A stretch of 64,000 bases of DNA. Origin: Annona cherimola. Lineage: Eukaryota; Streptophyta; Magnoliopsida; Magnoliales; Annonaceae. The position numbers and the translations under genes were made by a program. The notes beneath the pieces are model-generated. The model ran no database searches. It had not been told where the DNA came from and saw only the letters and a list, made by a program, of their open reading frames with translations. Positions within the stretch are counted from its first letter, which is position 1. The number at the start of each line of letters is the position of its first letter. Shown in pieces: positions 33,081 through 45,749 of this stretch. Where the stretch lies: the NCBI GenBank assembly GCA_030490835.1, contig CM059975.1:33078133-33142132 (forward strand). The letters are read 5' to 3'.

Positions 33081-34500
33081 TTTATGTTCATATTAACCTT
33101 GGAACCAGTTTCACAGAAGCTTAAATAGTGAAAACTATTCAATCAAGACCCTATTTGTTAATAAATTATTAGCTTATTATATTTTGTTAGGAATATAATT
33201 TTTTTTCAGAAATAAACATAGGTGAGTTGTAAAACAAGTAGGTGAGTTGTAAAACAAGTATCACTTTTTTTTTAATAAAAAACAAGTATCACTTTAGTGT
33301 TTAGAGTTGACATAAACCTATTAAAAATTCAAAATTTTTACATCCGTAATTACATAGTTTGGACCATTTTGCAAGCATATCACCATTTTTGCACAGATTG
33401 ACAAGCATACCTATGCGGTTTCTACAATTGATCGCGCATCACTTTTGGAAGGTTGTGATGTTAATCATGAAAAATAAATTTACAAAAATGATTAGAATGC
33501 CCAACTGTTACTGTTCAGGAGACTATGATCGAGTTTAATGTGTACTATTGAAGAAGGAGATGCAGGGGATGGTTTATGCTTCCGAGTCCAACAACAAAAT
33601 AACCTCCAATTAGAAATCCTTTAGATTTCACGAGCTAAAATTCAATCTAATTGTCGCCATGAAGGATCGAGCAACAGAACAGCATTCCCGATTGAATTAC
33701 TCATGCATTTTCTATTACTGGTATGTGAAAGTGGCGCTATTTTCTTCCATTTTTATTATTGGTAGGAGAGCTAGATGGCCAGTTTAACTGGCTGAAGTGG
33801 ATTGAGTTGATGGAGATTGAAAGCTCCAATTTTCTAGTCTGTAGAGAGCGTGAAGGTCTTCCGGCCGTGCAAATTTTCTTCTGATCTTCTATATTAGTTC
33901 TAATAGATTAGCTGGTGCAGATGTAGAGATAGGTTGCGTCTATCAGCAACAAACATGAGCGACAGTATTGCAGATGGAACTGGAATATTTGAACGGAGTT
34001 TGCATTTGTTGTTGGAGGCCTGGAGGAGATAGTGGGAGGATTTTTGGGTTGTGAGCTGACGCTATGATTTTGAAGATGAAGCCATCAAGGGGAAATCCGA
34101 TCGTGGAAGCGCTTATTGGTGTCAAAAGATTGACAATGAGGTGATTTTTGGCCTAACCTGAGGAAGACGAGTGCGGTAGGCTGGAGGAGACAATCAAATC
34201 GAGACTCTGCATAATTTTCTGACGAGAAGAGAGAAGATTTATGGAGATGATGGTAGTTTGCCATCGTTGCAAGTAGTTAGCTTGCCGCTCTGGGAGAGGC
34301 GATCGGGTGTTTGGGGCTTCATCTCTGCCAGCATGGGCGACGACGCCATTGTTGGGTTTCGATCTGCGCATCAGACCGACGTATAAAGGACGCTACTCAA
34401 GTATGTAACGGAATAGACATGCGTCCAGTTTTAGTGAAACTACGTAGGTACGACTCTAATTCCGGTGGAAATCATGATAAACTTGGAAAATAGCCTATTC
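33081..34500. other. No gene; GC-richer unrecognised block 33360-34480
   Basis: A duplicated phrase TAGGTGAGTTGTAAAACAAG (33221, 33240) opens the stretch. The block 33360-34480 is less AT-rich, has several 60-72-codon ORFs on both strands and reads like the interior of the element at 28.2-29.6 kb (cargo-like, no domain). I could not find its ends. Confidence 0.3.
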
Positions 34501-37124
34501 TGACTCTTTTCAAGGTCATTCTAATTCTCAGTTTTAGAAATAAATACATACATCATACAAATATTTGTACAAAATAATGTATTATTCTTTTAATCATGTC
34601 CGAAAAATAATTAGATACATTAGATTATTATAGTTTATTCGACATATTTTTTTCAGAAAAACACTTCATTAAATAGCTAAATGTAGTGCACAAAAATAAA
34701 TGAACAACCTAAAAAGATGCGTGTAGACTTTTTGTCCACAACTCTATAGATACATGAAATTGATTCATGATTAACAATGCATGCCAAATTCATTGACATG
34801 ATTAAGAAGGGTGTATGATGTCAAAGCAGTATGACTAATAAGGTATGAAAGTGGATGGTGTCATACACAGTTAGGATGACACTCTTGCATGCTAAAATGG
34901 TCAAGAATCCTATTTAGCATTCTAGGAGTTATGTCAGTATGACTAATAAGGTATGTCAGGGCAACAAACCCTGTGAGTTAATGCACAATACATCGATCAA
35001 CAGTAAAATAATACGTTGGGAGCAGCGAGAGGTCTATCGGCTACATTGATAACCCATAGAGGTGGAGATGTGCTGGTAGCCATAGAAAGTGGCTGCACTT
35101 CTAGGAATAATTTCATCATTTAAAAAAAATATTCTCTAGCCTAAAATACTGCTATTTTCATGCTAACATAAGCTAACTACTGGAGTTTTGCTATAACATT
35201 ATATCTCATATAATACGGCGCACCGTCTTTGTTGTAGATCATTTCTATTATTTTGTAGGTAGGTGTACGATTTATTACTTCACTATAAGAAAATTAAGCT
35301 CTACTAATTAAATATTAGAATTTCACACCCATAAAAAAAAAGATTGGAATTTCTTTGTTAAAAAGTTTTAGTATCCATATAATTTCATTGCTAAAATTAG
35401 GTTGCTTCGATAATGGGAATTTTAGCCCGGAATATTCAAGATTTTAGTAACATTCTAAAAATCATGGCTAAATCCCGAAGTTATTAGCATGAAATTGTGT
35501 CTGTTGCTAAAGATTGTTACTATTAAAATTTCTTATGGTGCTTCTTCCCTATATTATATTTATTCAAGTGAACCCTTATTTAATTGCATTTCAATGAGTT
35601 GAATTGCACAAGTCCACATCCCTTTACTTGTTTATCCCTATCGAGGATAATCAAATTTTCAAAGTTTTTGATCAATGTAGTGTCCCTTTTCATTCACCTA
35701 TACCCTTGGTTAGGTTGGCCACCACTACATGGCCCAACAAAAATCTGAAAGCATCTCCAAAGAATCTATGGAGCGGTGATATAGAGTACATGACCTGTTA
35801 AACCAGTATAATACATCAAATAGCCACATGTATATACACATAATATCTGCGTATATACAAAGCAATCACAACCACAATAATACACATTCGAATCATACAT
35901 TTAGTAATTTCATAGCACATTATAATGTCATCATCATCGCACAGCTTATTATGAATTAATCATCACCATTATAAGCATTCATACACTATGAACCACGTCA
36001 CTCTATCAGCCATACTATGTCATTTCCATTGCAAGGCACTAGGCAGATCAGCTCATGGTGGAGGTATGATTCTCACCTCGAGGATGTTTATCACTTTATT
36101 TTTAGATGACAAGTGAAGTGATAGAGCCCAATAAGAGGTTAGAGTCTACATGAGACTAGATGAGAACTCAATTCATATTCATTTCATAAAGCCAAGGTGT
36201 ATCTAACTTAATTTGATTATATGTTGATTCATGTTGATATTGGCATAATTATATTACGTCTATATTCATGGACGTGTATGTATGTTATTCAGCAACTGGT
36301 TTGGAGAATTCACTTGATATATGATGGTGTGATGACTACTCGACATATGTTCACTCTAGTGGCCCAACCACTTAACTCGAGAGGGTTACCCACGTTGCTC
36401 AGGGTTGAGACTCACTTCCAAACTATTACAATAGAATCCACTTGATTATCCACGCAAACAATGTAATATTCACATTTCTAACACATACTACATGCTCTTG
36501 TCACCAAATGACATTTATCATATCATTTCTTGTTGAAGGAAGCCTTAAAAATCAACAAAACAAGGCATTTGAAGGGGACCAACGGCCCGAATAACTGATC
36601 CAACATTCAAAAATGTTAATCCATGTAAAATAATTATAAAAACATCAATTAACCCATGAAAATTAAACTTAAACACAAAACTCCCAAAACCCCCTCATTG
36701 AAATCCTAGCTATTTCTAGGTTTTTCCATAAAAATCCATTCCCAACTCAAATAAAACAATAGTGACCATCTAGAAAGGTTCTACAATAATTTTTTTTTAA
36801 CTCAAAATCTACCATTATTTCAAAAGGAATCAATCTATTTACTTGGAATGGGAATTCTTTCATAACAAATTTACTTGGAATGAGATTTTTCTCAATTTTT
36901 CTTTAAATCTTAGCTTGAATCTTAGTGTTCCTTAATATTCGATGAAGGATTTATAGTGGCTTAGGTGATGGGTTTCAAAGAGAGAAAATTCAAATAAAGA
37001 AATATGGAGAAAAATAAAAAAAAAATGAAGAAGAAGATATTGGTTCCTAATTTATTTGGGAAAGATTTACATGGTTGGGTTGTGTAACTCTCTATCCAAA
37101 ATGGGCATGTGGGATTTTTTGTAA
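34501..37124. other. AT-rich, no gene; possible old LTR remnants
   Basis: No ORF above 75 codons is convincing. CA-rich phrases at 35800-36480 (repeated CATACT, CACATTCG) look like the antisense of a Gypsy LTR, but without ends I do not call one. A 20-bp phrase TATGACTAATAAGGTATG is duplicated at 34829 and 34937. Confidence 0.3.
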
Positions 37125-37414
37125 AGTGTGTTTATTTTAATGTAAAACTTTTCATCTAAAAATTTCAATCTAAAACTTTTCACTCTTTATAACTACTCTA
37201 TTTTTTAATTATTTTTTCACATCGTTCAATACAAACTACCCTACTTTTTACTTATTTCTACACAACCATCTATAAACTAACATATCTACTTTAACTTTAT
37301 TCTCTTTATTCCTCGTAATTACCCTTAATCATATTGTAACATTTTCTCTCAATTTAAAAACTTTTACACTAAAAATTTTTTATCCAAAAAATTTACCTCT
37401 TCTCCAACACACCC
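37125..37414. mobile_element. MITE of the CACACCC family, second copy
   Basis: GTGTGTTTATTTTAATG at the left, CCAACACACCC at the right, and the shared interior ACTACTCTATTTTTTAATTA and TTTAACTTTATTCTCTTTATT. Confidence 0.7.
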
Positions 37415-38440
37415 ATAATTGAACCACTCATTTCATATATTCACTAAATCCCTTCAATGTAGTTATATCAAGCAATTAACTCAAATTGACCTCTCTAACC
37501 CTCCCTCAAGTGCATCAAAACTCAATCATGCCAACTTACATATTAATTAAATACAAATATTAGTTTATCACTATTGAATAATTTTACTCTGAAACACCAA
37601 CTCAATGATAAAGGGGTTGTCCATAGCTAGGGTAGGACGATCCTGGAATGAAATCTTACATTTTTAATAACACTTTTTTCATTATCTAAAAATAACAATC
37701 TTCTTTTTTGTTTTCAATATGTCTTTTTAAATCTAAACATACCTTGTTTTATTCTCAATACACTTTGATTCCAAATTCTTATCCCATCTAAGCTCTAAAC
37801 AACTACAAATTTTTCTATAGGGGGCGCTACACCTGCACTCTTGTAAGGGGATATCGCCTCTTTGACCCTCATAATTTAATCATACAAGTCCATCCTAACC
37901 TACTCTTTAATGCCCATGATAGTCACAAATACCCAATAGACATATCATCTATTATACCCTTACTAGTGCTTTTTGTAGGCCACAAACATATTGATATCTA
38001 TTATTGCCCATTATAACAAGTGATATCACAATTCATGGTCACATTTATACAAAATGTCATTCCCCTAAGGTCTTACAATAAACGTATAAACTATCATCCC
38101 TTACTATGATCTATCTCTATCAAAATGCACTACCTAATAAACCTCATCATATAAAAGCTCCTCATCATAGAAGAGCAAACTCAATATGCAACAAGGAGAT
38201 TTTAAAATAGCCAAGCATGATGCCTTGAATATTGACTAAAAGAAATTAAGTTGATATTAGTTACAAATTAGACAGAGCTATTATTATACTTTATACAACT
38301 CGTCTTATATATAAAGATAATTAGGCTTGAAAGGCAGTGTCTATATATATGTGTGCGCGTTTGAAGATAAAATGAATATTCAAATGAAAAATAATTCCGA
38401 TCGACAAGATCGGTCTCAATACCATCTAAGATTTCAATGT
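37415..38440. other. AT-rich, no gene
   Basis: No recognisable ORF. A small block at 37822-37860 (GGGGGCGCTACACCTGCACTC) looks like part of an LTR or satellite but has no partner here. Confidence 0.3.
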
Positions 38441-38840
38441 GTCATGCTCATTTTCGGCCATATTGTATTTTATTTAATATCATTTATTTTAACACGGTGT
38501 CAGAAATCATTTGAATCAAATTCTTAGACGTCCTTTATCTGCTTGAAATATGTATAATGATGTGTAAATTATGAAGGAAACTTAATTGCTTCACAGATAT
38601 ATTAGAATTTAATAACATTTGATAGAAATATTTATCTACCTCGGAATAATATACTAAATAGCTTAGATGTTGAATATATAATTTTGAAATTAAGAAACAA
38701 ATTAAACCAATTTATTATATTAAGTTTATTCTATTTTTCATATGAGGTCAAGCACGCTTTTTTTTAATATAGAAAGACCAGGCACACTTTGATTTAAGTA
38801 AAACTTAGTTTTCTAGTTGAATAAGTGACTCTAAATGAAT
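38441..38840. repeat. AT-rich foldback-family copy, diverged
   Basis: Shares AATAACATTTGATAGAAAT, AATAGCTTAGATGTTGA and the TTTGATTTAAGTAAAACTTAG end with the ~500-bp AT-rich family at 46.8, 48.9, 52.3 and 52.9 kb. Confidence 0.5.
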
Positions 38841-39049
38841 TGGAGGATTGATTTTTATGCATAATCAAGGTTGGTCCATGTTTTCATCAAAAAAAAGTTG
38901 CTCAATTAAAATCTCCAATAATAGTAATGTTAAAGGTTAAAAAACAAATAAAGGATGTATAGAAATGATTTGAAAAAAAGTTAAGATAATAATGATAAAA
39001 AACCTACATCAAATCGGATTTAGTCCAAGCATGCAGCGCGCAAAACGGT

Positions 39050-39225
39050 TGTGTTTGGTTCTAGTCTCACTAATGATTAAGTGGTCTCTTGATAATTAAA
39101 AGTTTATAGTTGTCCTCTTATGTGTGAGTGGTACTTATAAGATGTCCCTTTATGATAGAGATTGTGAGTTGATTTGATTTGTAATATTAAATATTATAGT
39201 ATATATCATATCAATAAAAAAATTA
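39050..39225 (+). repeat. Probable SINE copy, 5'-degraded
   Basis: The 3' part (GAGTTGATTTGATTTGTAATATTAAATATTATAGTATATAT, then CATATCAATAAAAAAA) matches the tail of the SINE at 40.5 kb. Upstream the phrases AGTTGTCCTCTTATGTGTGA and AAGATGTCCCTTTAT fit its body. No A or B box remains. Confidence 0.5.
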
Positions 39226-40534
39226 AAGTCAAACAAAAATTTCAAACAAATATTCCATTCAAAGTAAACTAATTCTATCATGCGCAATTGCGGATCAGAT
39301 CCCCAAAAGTCTTTCGTGGTGGTAAAAGAAATCCATTATTATCCACGCATGCATGCATGATTAGAGATCCCATCTGGCTTTTCATGTTCACACTTCACAC
39401 TTACCTTTTAATTTCCAAGTCCAAAATGCTCTCCAATCTCCAATGATTTGCTCCGCAACTCCATCTGGCATTTTTTTTTTTTTTAGGGGTGTTCTCACCA
39501 ACCATGCCCTTTTCCAATGATTCGCTCCAGAACCTCTTTCACACCTCGCTGCCTGGTTTGGTGCCTTGTCATTTCACATACCGCACGCGTGTTTAGCGAG
39601 TTCTCATTCTGCATTAGGAGTTTTCGCAAAATGCACCTTGTAAGCATGCATAATTGCATCTTAGGTAACTCATGTAAAGGTTTCTTATGGTTTTTTTTTT
39701 TTTTTTTCCCTCTCTCACACACTTTTCCGTACATGATTCGACATTTTAACTATTTAACAATTCTTTTTTTTTCTAAGTTTACCTTTATACTTTAGTCATT
39801 TTTTTAAAATTACCATATTTGTTCCAACTATATACTTGTCGTATTATCATCGGTGCGAATTTAAAACATTGACTTTTTCACTGCCTACACTTTCCCACTA
39901 ACTTATCATATTCTACATTACCAAACACTATCTGGCATTTTGCAAATTACACAATACTGTGGCAATCCGATATAATAACTTGTAATGTAATTTATATAAT
40001 AACTTGTAACGTAATCGACAATTTATAGGAAGCTGTAAGAATTATTTATTTATAGATACAAAGGCTCTTTTTTGCAAATTTGGTAATTTTTTTCGATTTC
40101 TTTAATATAGATATTTTGTTGATTTTTAAAAATAAAATAATACTCGATTTTTTAAAAAATTATTAAATTTTGCATAGGAGGGGATCTTATTGGACCCAAA
40201 ATGTCTATAAAAAAACAAAAAATAATTTTTACAGTTGCTCGCAAAGGAGACAGTTTAAGGAAAGGACCCTTATAAAAACGAGTCTCGAAGCTGATAAAAA
40301 AAAATGAAGATGTTATACTTTTTTGAAAATGCCCTGATCATGACAGTTTATGAGGACATTTTCTCTTTCCAATTTTAAATCACACACGCAAAGGGTTTAT
40401 TTTGTAAAATCCGTTTGTTTTGCAAAATGCAAAAATAAATATGCTAAGAACTAACCTTCTTCATGTCTAGATAAATTTCTCGCATCTAGACACACTCTAT
40501 TGGGGATAAATGGTGGATTACAAGCTCAAATTTA
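39226..40534. other. AT-rich, no gene
   Basis: Contains T-runs at 39471-39484 and 39690-39708. The 79-92-codon ORFs that cross them are low-complexity. Confidence 0.35.
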
Positions 40535-40776
40535 GCCAACCAGGTGATGGCTTGGTTGGTCGAGACGTTGGCATAGTTGTCCAAATGTCTTAGGTGTGTT
40601 CGACAGCTGCCAAATACAAGCCTGTTGCATGTGCCCCCTTGTAATGAGGGTAATTACATAAGTTGTCCCGAGTGTGGGGTCTTTGTAGGATATTCTTTCA
40701 TGGCGAGAGTTGTAGATGAGCCTGATTTGTAATATCAAAAGGTCACAGTATATGTAGTATTAATCAAAAACAAAAG
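40535..40776 (+). mobile_element. tRNA-derived SINE with A and B boxes
   Basis: About 240 bp. A-box-like TGGCTTGGTTGG (40548-40559) and B-box-like TGTTCGACAGC (40597-40607) are spaced as in pol III promoters. The body contains CCCCCTTGTAATGAGGGTAA, GAGAGTTGTAGATGAGCC, and the 3' tail is GATTTGTAATATC...ATCAAAAA. The best-preserved member of its group in the window. Confidence 0.7.
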
Positions 40777-41291
40777 AAAATTAATTTCATTTATTAGAAG
40801 TACTGGTCGAAAACTTCAGACCGTAATTTGTTTCGTTCAGAGTTAAAATATCAAGTTGGTAGTAGTAGTAATAATAATAATAAGTGATGAAAGATACTTT
40901 TCATTGCTGAATTTTTTATTTTTTATAATCATAGATGATTTAGTTCACATTGGGGGACTATAAAAAATGCGCACCCCAAATGTATTATATTTTTATGAAG
41001 CCCATCTACACTACGTACAGATTACAGAAAGTTAATGCAGCCTAACCATCTCCTACGGCCCAAATTTATTTTCCTCATCAATTTCGCTGCTTAATTCATT
41101 ATGTTTCATTATTTCATACCCTTCAAACTTATCAGGGTATTTTAAAGAAAATTTATTCAATACATATCTCTGGTACTGGTACGCCGCACACCGTCTAACT
41201 ATTATTATTATCATCTAATGCAACGCGGTACACATGGACGTCCCCATGCAACTTTTCTTTTAATTTTCTGTTTTTGAAGAAGTCTAAACCA
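40777..41291. other. AT-rich, no gene
   Basis: Includes an (ATA/TAG)n-like run at 40860-40882. Nothing else recognised. Confidence 0.35.
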
Positions 41292-41781
41292 TTATTTATT
41301 ATCCTTGTGTATAAGTATTTCTTTACTATGTCTAAAAGCATTTGGGTTGGAAAATATTTTAGAAAGAGAGCAAATATACATATTACTATTAAAACTAAAA
41401 ATCAGATATATAATGTTTATTATCTTTGTTTATAAGTATTTCTTTACTATGTCTAAAAGCATTTGGGTTGGAAAGTATTTTAGAAAGAGAGCAAATATAC
41501 ATATTACTATTAAAACTAAAAATCAGATATATAATATTTATTATCTTTGTTTATAAGTATTTCTTTACTATGTCTAAAAGCATTTGGGTTGGAAAATATT
41601 TTAGAAAGAGAGCAAATATACATATTACTATTAAAACTAAAAATCAGATATATAATATTTATTATCTTTTTTATAAGCATTTCTTTACTATGTCTAAAAG
41701 CATTAGGGTTGGAAATTTTTTTAGAAAGAGAGAAAATATACATATTACTATTAAAACTAAAAATCGGATATATAATATAAA
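41292..41781. repeat. Minisatellite: four tandem copies of a 121-bp unit
   Basis: The phrase GTCTAAAAGCATTTGGGTTGG occurs at 41330, 41451, 41572 and (with one change) 41692: periods 121, 121, 120. The first three units are nearly identical, the last more diverged. The ORFs that span the units arise because 121 is not a multiple of three and stop-free reading passes through all frames; they are not genes. Confidence 0.97.
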
Positions 41782-42383
41782 ATAGTTTTTAATATATATA
41801 AATTTGGATGAATGTTACGAATGGTTTTTATCTTAAAATTTTTTAAAAATTAAAGATTAAGGCACGCATGATTGTATTAGATCATTTGTTTTATCTAAAT
41901 ATATGCGAGAAATGGTAAAAAACGATAGGCCGGAGAAATTGGGTTGTCCAAATAGTTTCTTTTTATATCTTAAAAATTTAGTTTTTAAATCTTAAATATT
42001 TAGAATATTCATCTGCATACATCTAGTTATAATCAGTAAAAAGAGTTTGATTTTTAACAAATAAAATATTCTTACAAATGGTAAAAATTTTGTTATTAAA
42101 GAAAAACTTGGTTGTTTTTAGCATATGTCACCTAACAAATACTAAGAAGGAATTTAGTTGCCATTAATTTATGATTTTGTGTTTAGATAACTACATTTTA
42201 ATTTAATTATAAAAACATTATTATAAACAAGGAAATTTTTTCCAGCCCAATCCAATCTCCCCCACCCCCAGAAACCAAAGATGGGTCACCTAATTACCAC
42301 TCTTATAAACATGAGTATAAATGATCTAACCAAAACATAAAAACACTTGATGTTATAGATAAGGAAAAGATGGATATCATGTT
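41782..42383. other. AT-rich, no gene
   Basis: No ORF or repeat ends recognised. Confidence 0.35.
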
Positions 42384-42966
42384 AGGGATGTTAACAGATC
42401 AGGTTGGACGGGTTGGAGCCTAATTCTAATCCTAACTTATTTAAAATATCTTAACCTAAATCCATTTATTAACTCATTTGAAAAACCTCAACCCTAACTC
42501 ATTTACAACCCATTTAATAAATGGGTTGGCGGATTGTTAACGAGTTGTATACCAAGCCTAGACTCTAACAAACAATGATCTTGAACAGAAAGGCAAGATG
42601 ATATTTTTGGCGTAGGAGAAATAGAAGTAGAGTAATAACGGAAAAATAAAATTAGGGTAACAGTAGAAAAATGAACATTAAGTGGTAAGAGAAAGATTTA
42701 GCGGGAAAAAATAATCGATGAGATTACATTTATATATATATAATTTTAATGAGTTAAATGAGTTAAACAGGTTGAACAAATTAAATAAGTTAGACGAGTT
42801 ACTAAACGGGTTGAAGGGTTATAAAACTTCAACCCTAATCAATTTATTTAATTAAATAGTTAAATAGGTTAGCGGATTATAACCTCATTATTCAAAAATC
42901 TCAACCTAAACACATTTATAAATGGGTTGGACGAGTGAGTTGACCACGACCATTAACACCCTTAAT
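42384..42966. mobile_element. TIR element, about 580 bp, rich in GGGTTG/CAACCC
   Basis: Left TTAGGGATGTTAACAGATCA and right ACCATTAACACCCTTAA are inverted repeats; sub-terminal GGTTGGACGGGTT / GGTTGGACGAGTGAG lie inside. The interior repeats AACCCTAAC, AAATGGGTTGG and GTTAACGAGTT-like phrases in both orientations. This is the look of hAT-type MITEs with GGGTTGGGTT sub-terminal repeats. No target duplication was confirmed. Confidence 0.65.
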
Positions 42967-45300
42967 TGTGTATAGTTGCCTCACAGCCAATTTACAATAA
43001 CTACTTAATTACTTTTCACTCTTTTATCCACTATCTTTCAACCATTTCAATTCTTTCATGATCATGCAAGCTTCCATCCATAATTTTCTCTTGCATATGC
43101 ATTCTTTTCCTATTAAGAAATTTATGTGGGCCCAAGTGCATTTAGTTTATATACAAAATTTTATCATTTTTAAAATATTTTATATATTTTTTACAAATGT
43201 TCAAAAATAAAAAATTTTGACCTATTTCACACTCCAAGTACATGAATAAGGGTACAAAATTCTGATTTTTGAAAATTTACAAAAATTATGTAAAATATTT
43301 CAAAAAGGGCTATTATACATGCACTTGAAATTCAAAAATTTCCTATAAAAAAACAGAAATTCAAAAATTTTCATCAAAAAAGAAATTCGAAAATTTTAAA
43401 AATTTCATGGGGCGAGAATTATGTGAGTCCCACAAATATTCAAACAATTAAAAATTTATAGTAATTAGTAAATTTAAAAGGTGCCAATATTTAATTAATT
43501 TTGTGTTTAGACAATTAAATTTTGATTTGGTTGCCGGAGCAATATTATAAGCAAAGAAAATTATTTCTTGTCTATAAAAAAGCGATCATAAGTGAGAAAA
43601 ATTTCCGTTGCTTATAAAAACATTAGATAAGGAAGGAAAATTATCCTTGGGTATAAAGGTTTGCTAAAAAAATTAATTTTTCTAGTGACGGACCCATGCT
43701 ATAATTCAATCCAGCATTATCCCCGTTTATTTTCGTGCATGTTAGACCGTGTGATAGTACAGGCTTGCATGCAGTTCATCATGATCACCAAATACGCGGT
43801 GGAGTGCATATATCTGCAAAAAATTTAATAGAAGATTGAATATTGGATGGCTTAACTGTCTCTGAATCCAATCTGGTTGGTGGTCACCAAACTACAAGAG
43901 GTGAAGCCGTTGAAAAATGGAAATCATAAAAACTAGTGTGTGTATGCATATATGTATATATTAATTCACATTTATTGAGTTGAGGAGTACTACAGAATAG
44001 CCAATTGCCTGTCGATCGCTTTGATTTTCATCTTCCGTACATATTGCAGAAATACAGATATGAATTAGTATAATAAAAATGGTTAATGATGGGAAGATAT
44101 GAGGCATTTCGAAAAACTTATGTACATGTAATTAATTTTCTTTCAATCCCCAAAAAAGGAACAATTAAACCAAAATGTCAGGAAAACAAGCCCAAGCGCA
44201 TAGCGTAGTTGGTATCATGTTTAGTGCTAATTATTATCTATCCATTAAGTAAAAAATTGGACAAATTAATTGGGATGATTTATTATATTATAAGAAAAAG
44301 TAGATCTTGCAAAATATGATTCTAAAATGAAACGATGAAAAAACATCAAATAAGCCATGTTAACATCAGATAAATTTTTGGTTTTATCTATAATCATGCA
44401 TAGACTGACTGCTGCTTTAATTTCCAAAGATATTCGAATGGCGGAGGAAGAGAGGACTGCAGTCAATGGTGTTATTTATGCCACTTCAATTATTTTTCAT
44501 AAATACCTTGCGCTATATGACTTCCAAATGGTCTGCTGGACTTAATTTATTTGCTAGGCAGACATGGTGGATGGAAGTCAATTATGCGAAAAATGAATTT
44601 TCTGAATTTTGACATATATTTATCATATAATTTTGCCTTTATTATTGTTATTATCTTTTAAATATTGTTTCTGTATATTTTAACTTTATCCAGTTTGCTA
44701 CTCTGATATGATTGAGATAAAAATCTTAGGTTATAGATTTATATTTCACTTATTTCAAATCGCTGTTATTTTAAATTTGGTACTTATATTCATGATAAAA
44801 GCAAAATAAATTTATGAAACCTAATATATCACAATAAAAAATGTGGCTGAAAATGTTGTTATTATTCAAAATTATTTTATGATTGCGAAGGGTTTATCTT
44901 ATCTTAAAATGTGGGTGATGCACACTGCTAAACATATATGCATAATTAGATGAACAAGCTAATTTCTATTATTCTTATTAGTTGCAATATAATCTAGCTA
45001 CATGCATGATTGTCTGATCTGATTATAGATCATTTTGAATATGAAAAAATATATAAAGTAATAAATTAAAATGTGACTTTCCAATCCGCGGATCGGCGTA
45101 TGTAGTCCTGGCTAGAATTTTATTCACCGGCAGACAATTTTAAAATGGTAGATATATTCGGCAGTCAAACGCGAGAGAGATCCCAATCAAAAGAGCAGCC
45201 GCTGAGGTGGTCAATCGTCACATGACACATAAGATTGCGTCGGCATCCATCCCATGTCTCAGATCAAACACCTTCTCTTCCTCTCTACCTTGTACGTTTC
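42967..45300. other. AT-rich, no gene; one foldback-like stretch at 43130-43400
   Basis: 43130-43400 contains paired arms (TTATCATTTTTAAAATATTT / AAATATTTCAAAAAGGGC) around AAAATTTTGACC, similar to the foldbacks at 49.8 and 55.6 kb. No gene. Upstream sequence of the MGNC gene begins in the last 200 bases. Confidence 0.4.
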
Positions 45301-45305
45301 CTCTC

Positions 45306-45314
45306 TATATATAA
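45306..45314 (+). promoter_or_regulatory. TATA box of the MGNC gene
   Basis: TATATATAA in CCTCTCTATATATAAGTG, 73-81 bases before the chosen ATG. Pyrimidine-rich sequence (CTCTTCCTCTCTACC) precedes it. Confidence 0.6.
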
Positions 45315-45386
45315 GTGTATATACGCTTATGTTCAAGGTCTTCTTATTTCTTACAATAAGAATTCGATCCAAGAGCGCAGATGCAA

Positions 45387-45749
45387 ATGGGGAATTGTTT
45401 TGGACATGGGTCTTCCACAGCATGCGGGGGCGATAGGTGCAGTCCTGATGCAGAAGAGAAGGTGTTCGACGAAATCAAGAGGGAGGAAGATCATGAGGAT
45501 AGCCTTTTCATGAGTACAGGTGTTAAGAAGGATGCTGCTGTACATGTTCCTTGCACGGATCAAGTGAAGATAAAGGTGAGCAGGAAGCAGGTGGTTGATT
45601 TGTTGGGGAGGGTTGATATCCGTGGGATGTCTACTCACCAGATCCTGGCCCACCTCATCCTTGCCAGTGATATATCTCCACAACATATGATCAGGAACAA
45701 CCAACGATCTTGGAGACCTATGCTGAAGAGCATTCCTGAGGTCAATTAA
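45387..45749 (+). CDS. Small MGNC protein, 120 residues, predicted N-myristoylated
   Basis: Single-exon gene. There are two in-frame ATGs; the first (45381) gives MQMGNCFG, the second (45387) MGNCFGHG. I choose the second because MGNC is a classic N-myristoylation/palmitoylation start for plant membrane-anchored small proteins. The acidic middle (EEKVFDEIKREEDHED) is followed by a conserved-looking module, QVKIKVSRKQVVDLLGRVDI, RGMSTHQILAHLI and RSWRPMLKSIPEVN. This resembles uncharacterised plant proteins that share VKI(K/V)(I/V)(S/T)KxQLxxLL and the W+P.LxSIPE end; I know no tested function. A TATA box lies upstream and a 3' UTR with an A-run (45891-45909) downstream. The frame is intact. 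Membrane anchoring is inferred from the start alone. Confidence 0.85.
   Translation: MGNCFGHGSSTACGGDRCSPDAEEKVFDEIKREEDHEDSLFMSTGVKKDAAVHVPCTDQVKIKVSRKQVVDLLGRVDIRGMSTHQILAHLILASDISPQHMIRNNQRSWRPMLKSIPEVN

Noticed and set aside
35590..36480. Possible Gypsy LTR in antisense
   Set aside because: The CA-rich texture is suggestive, but no TG...CA ends, polypurine tract, primer site or duplication could be found.
41292..41781. CRISPR-like regular array
   Set aside because: The units are contiguous with no unique spacers, and the window is plant nuclear DNA.
41305..41785. Several 75-119-codon ORFs on both strands
   Set aside because: They are the 121-bp minisatellite read through in all frames; their repeated peptides follow from the repeat.
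44190..44235. tRNA-like stretch (GCATAGCGTAGTTGGTATCATG)
   Set aside because: It resembles the 5' half (A box, D arm) of a tRNA, but no anticodon arm, B box or acceptor pairing follows. At most it is a decayed SINE head.
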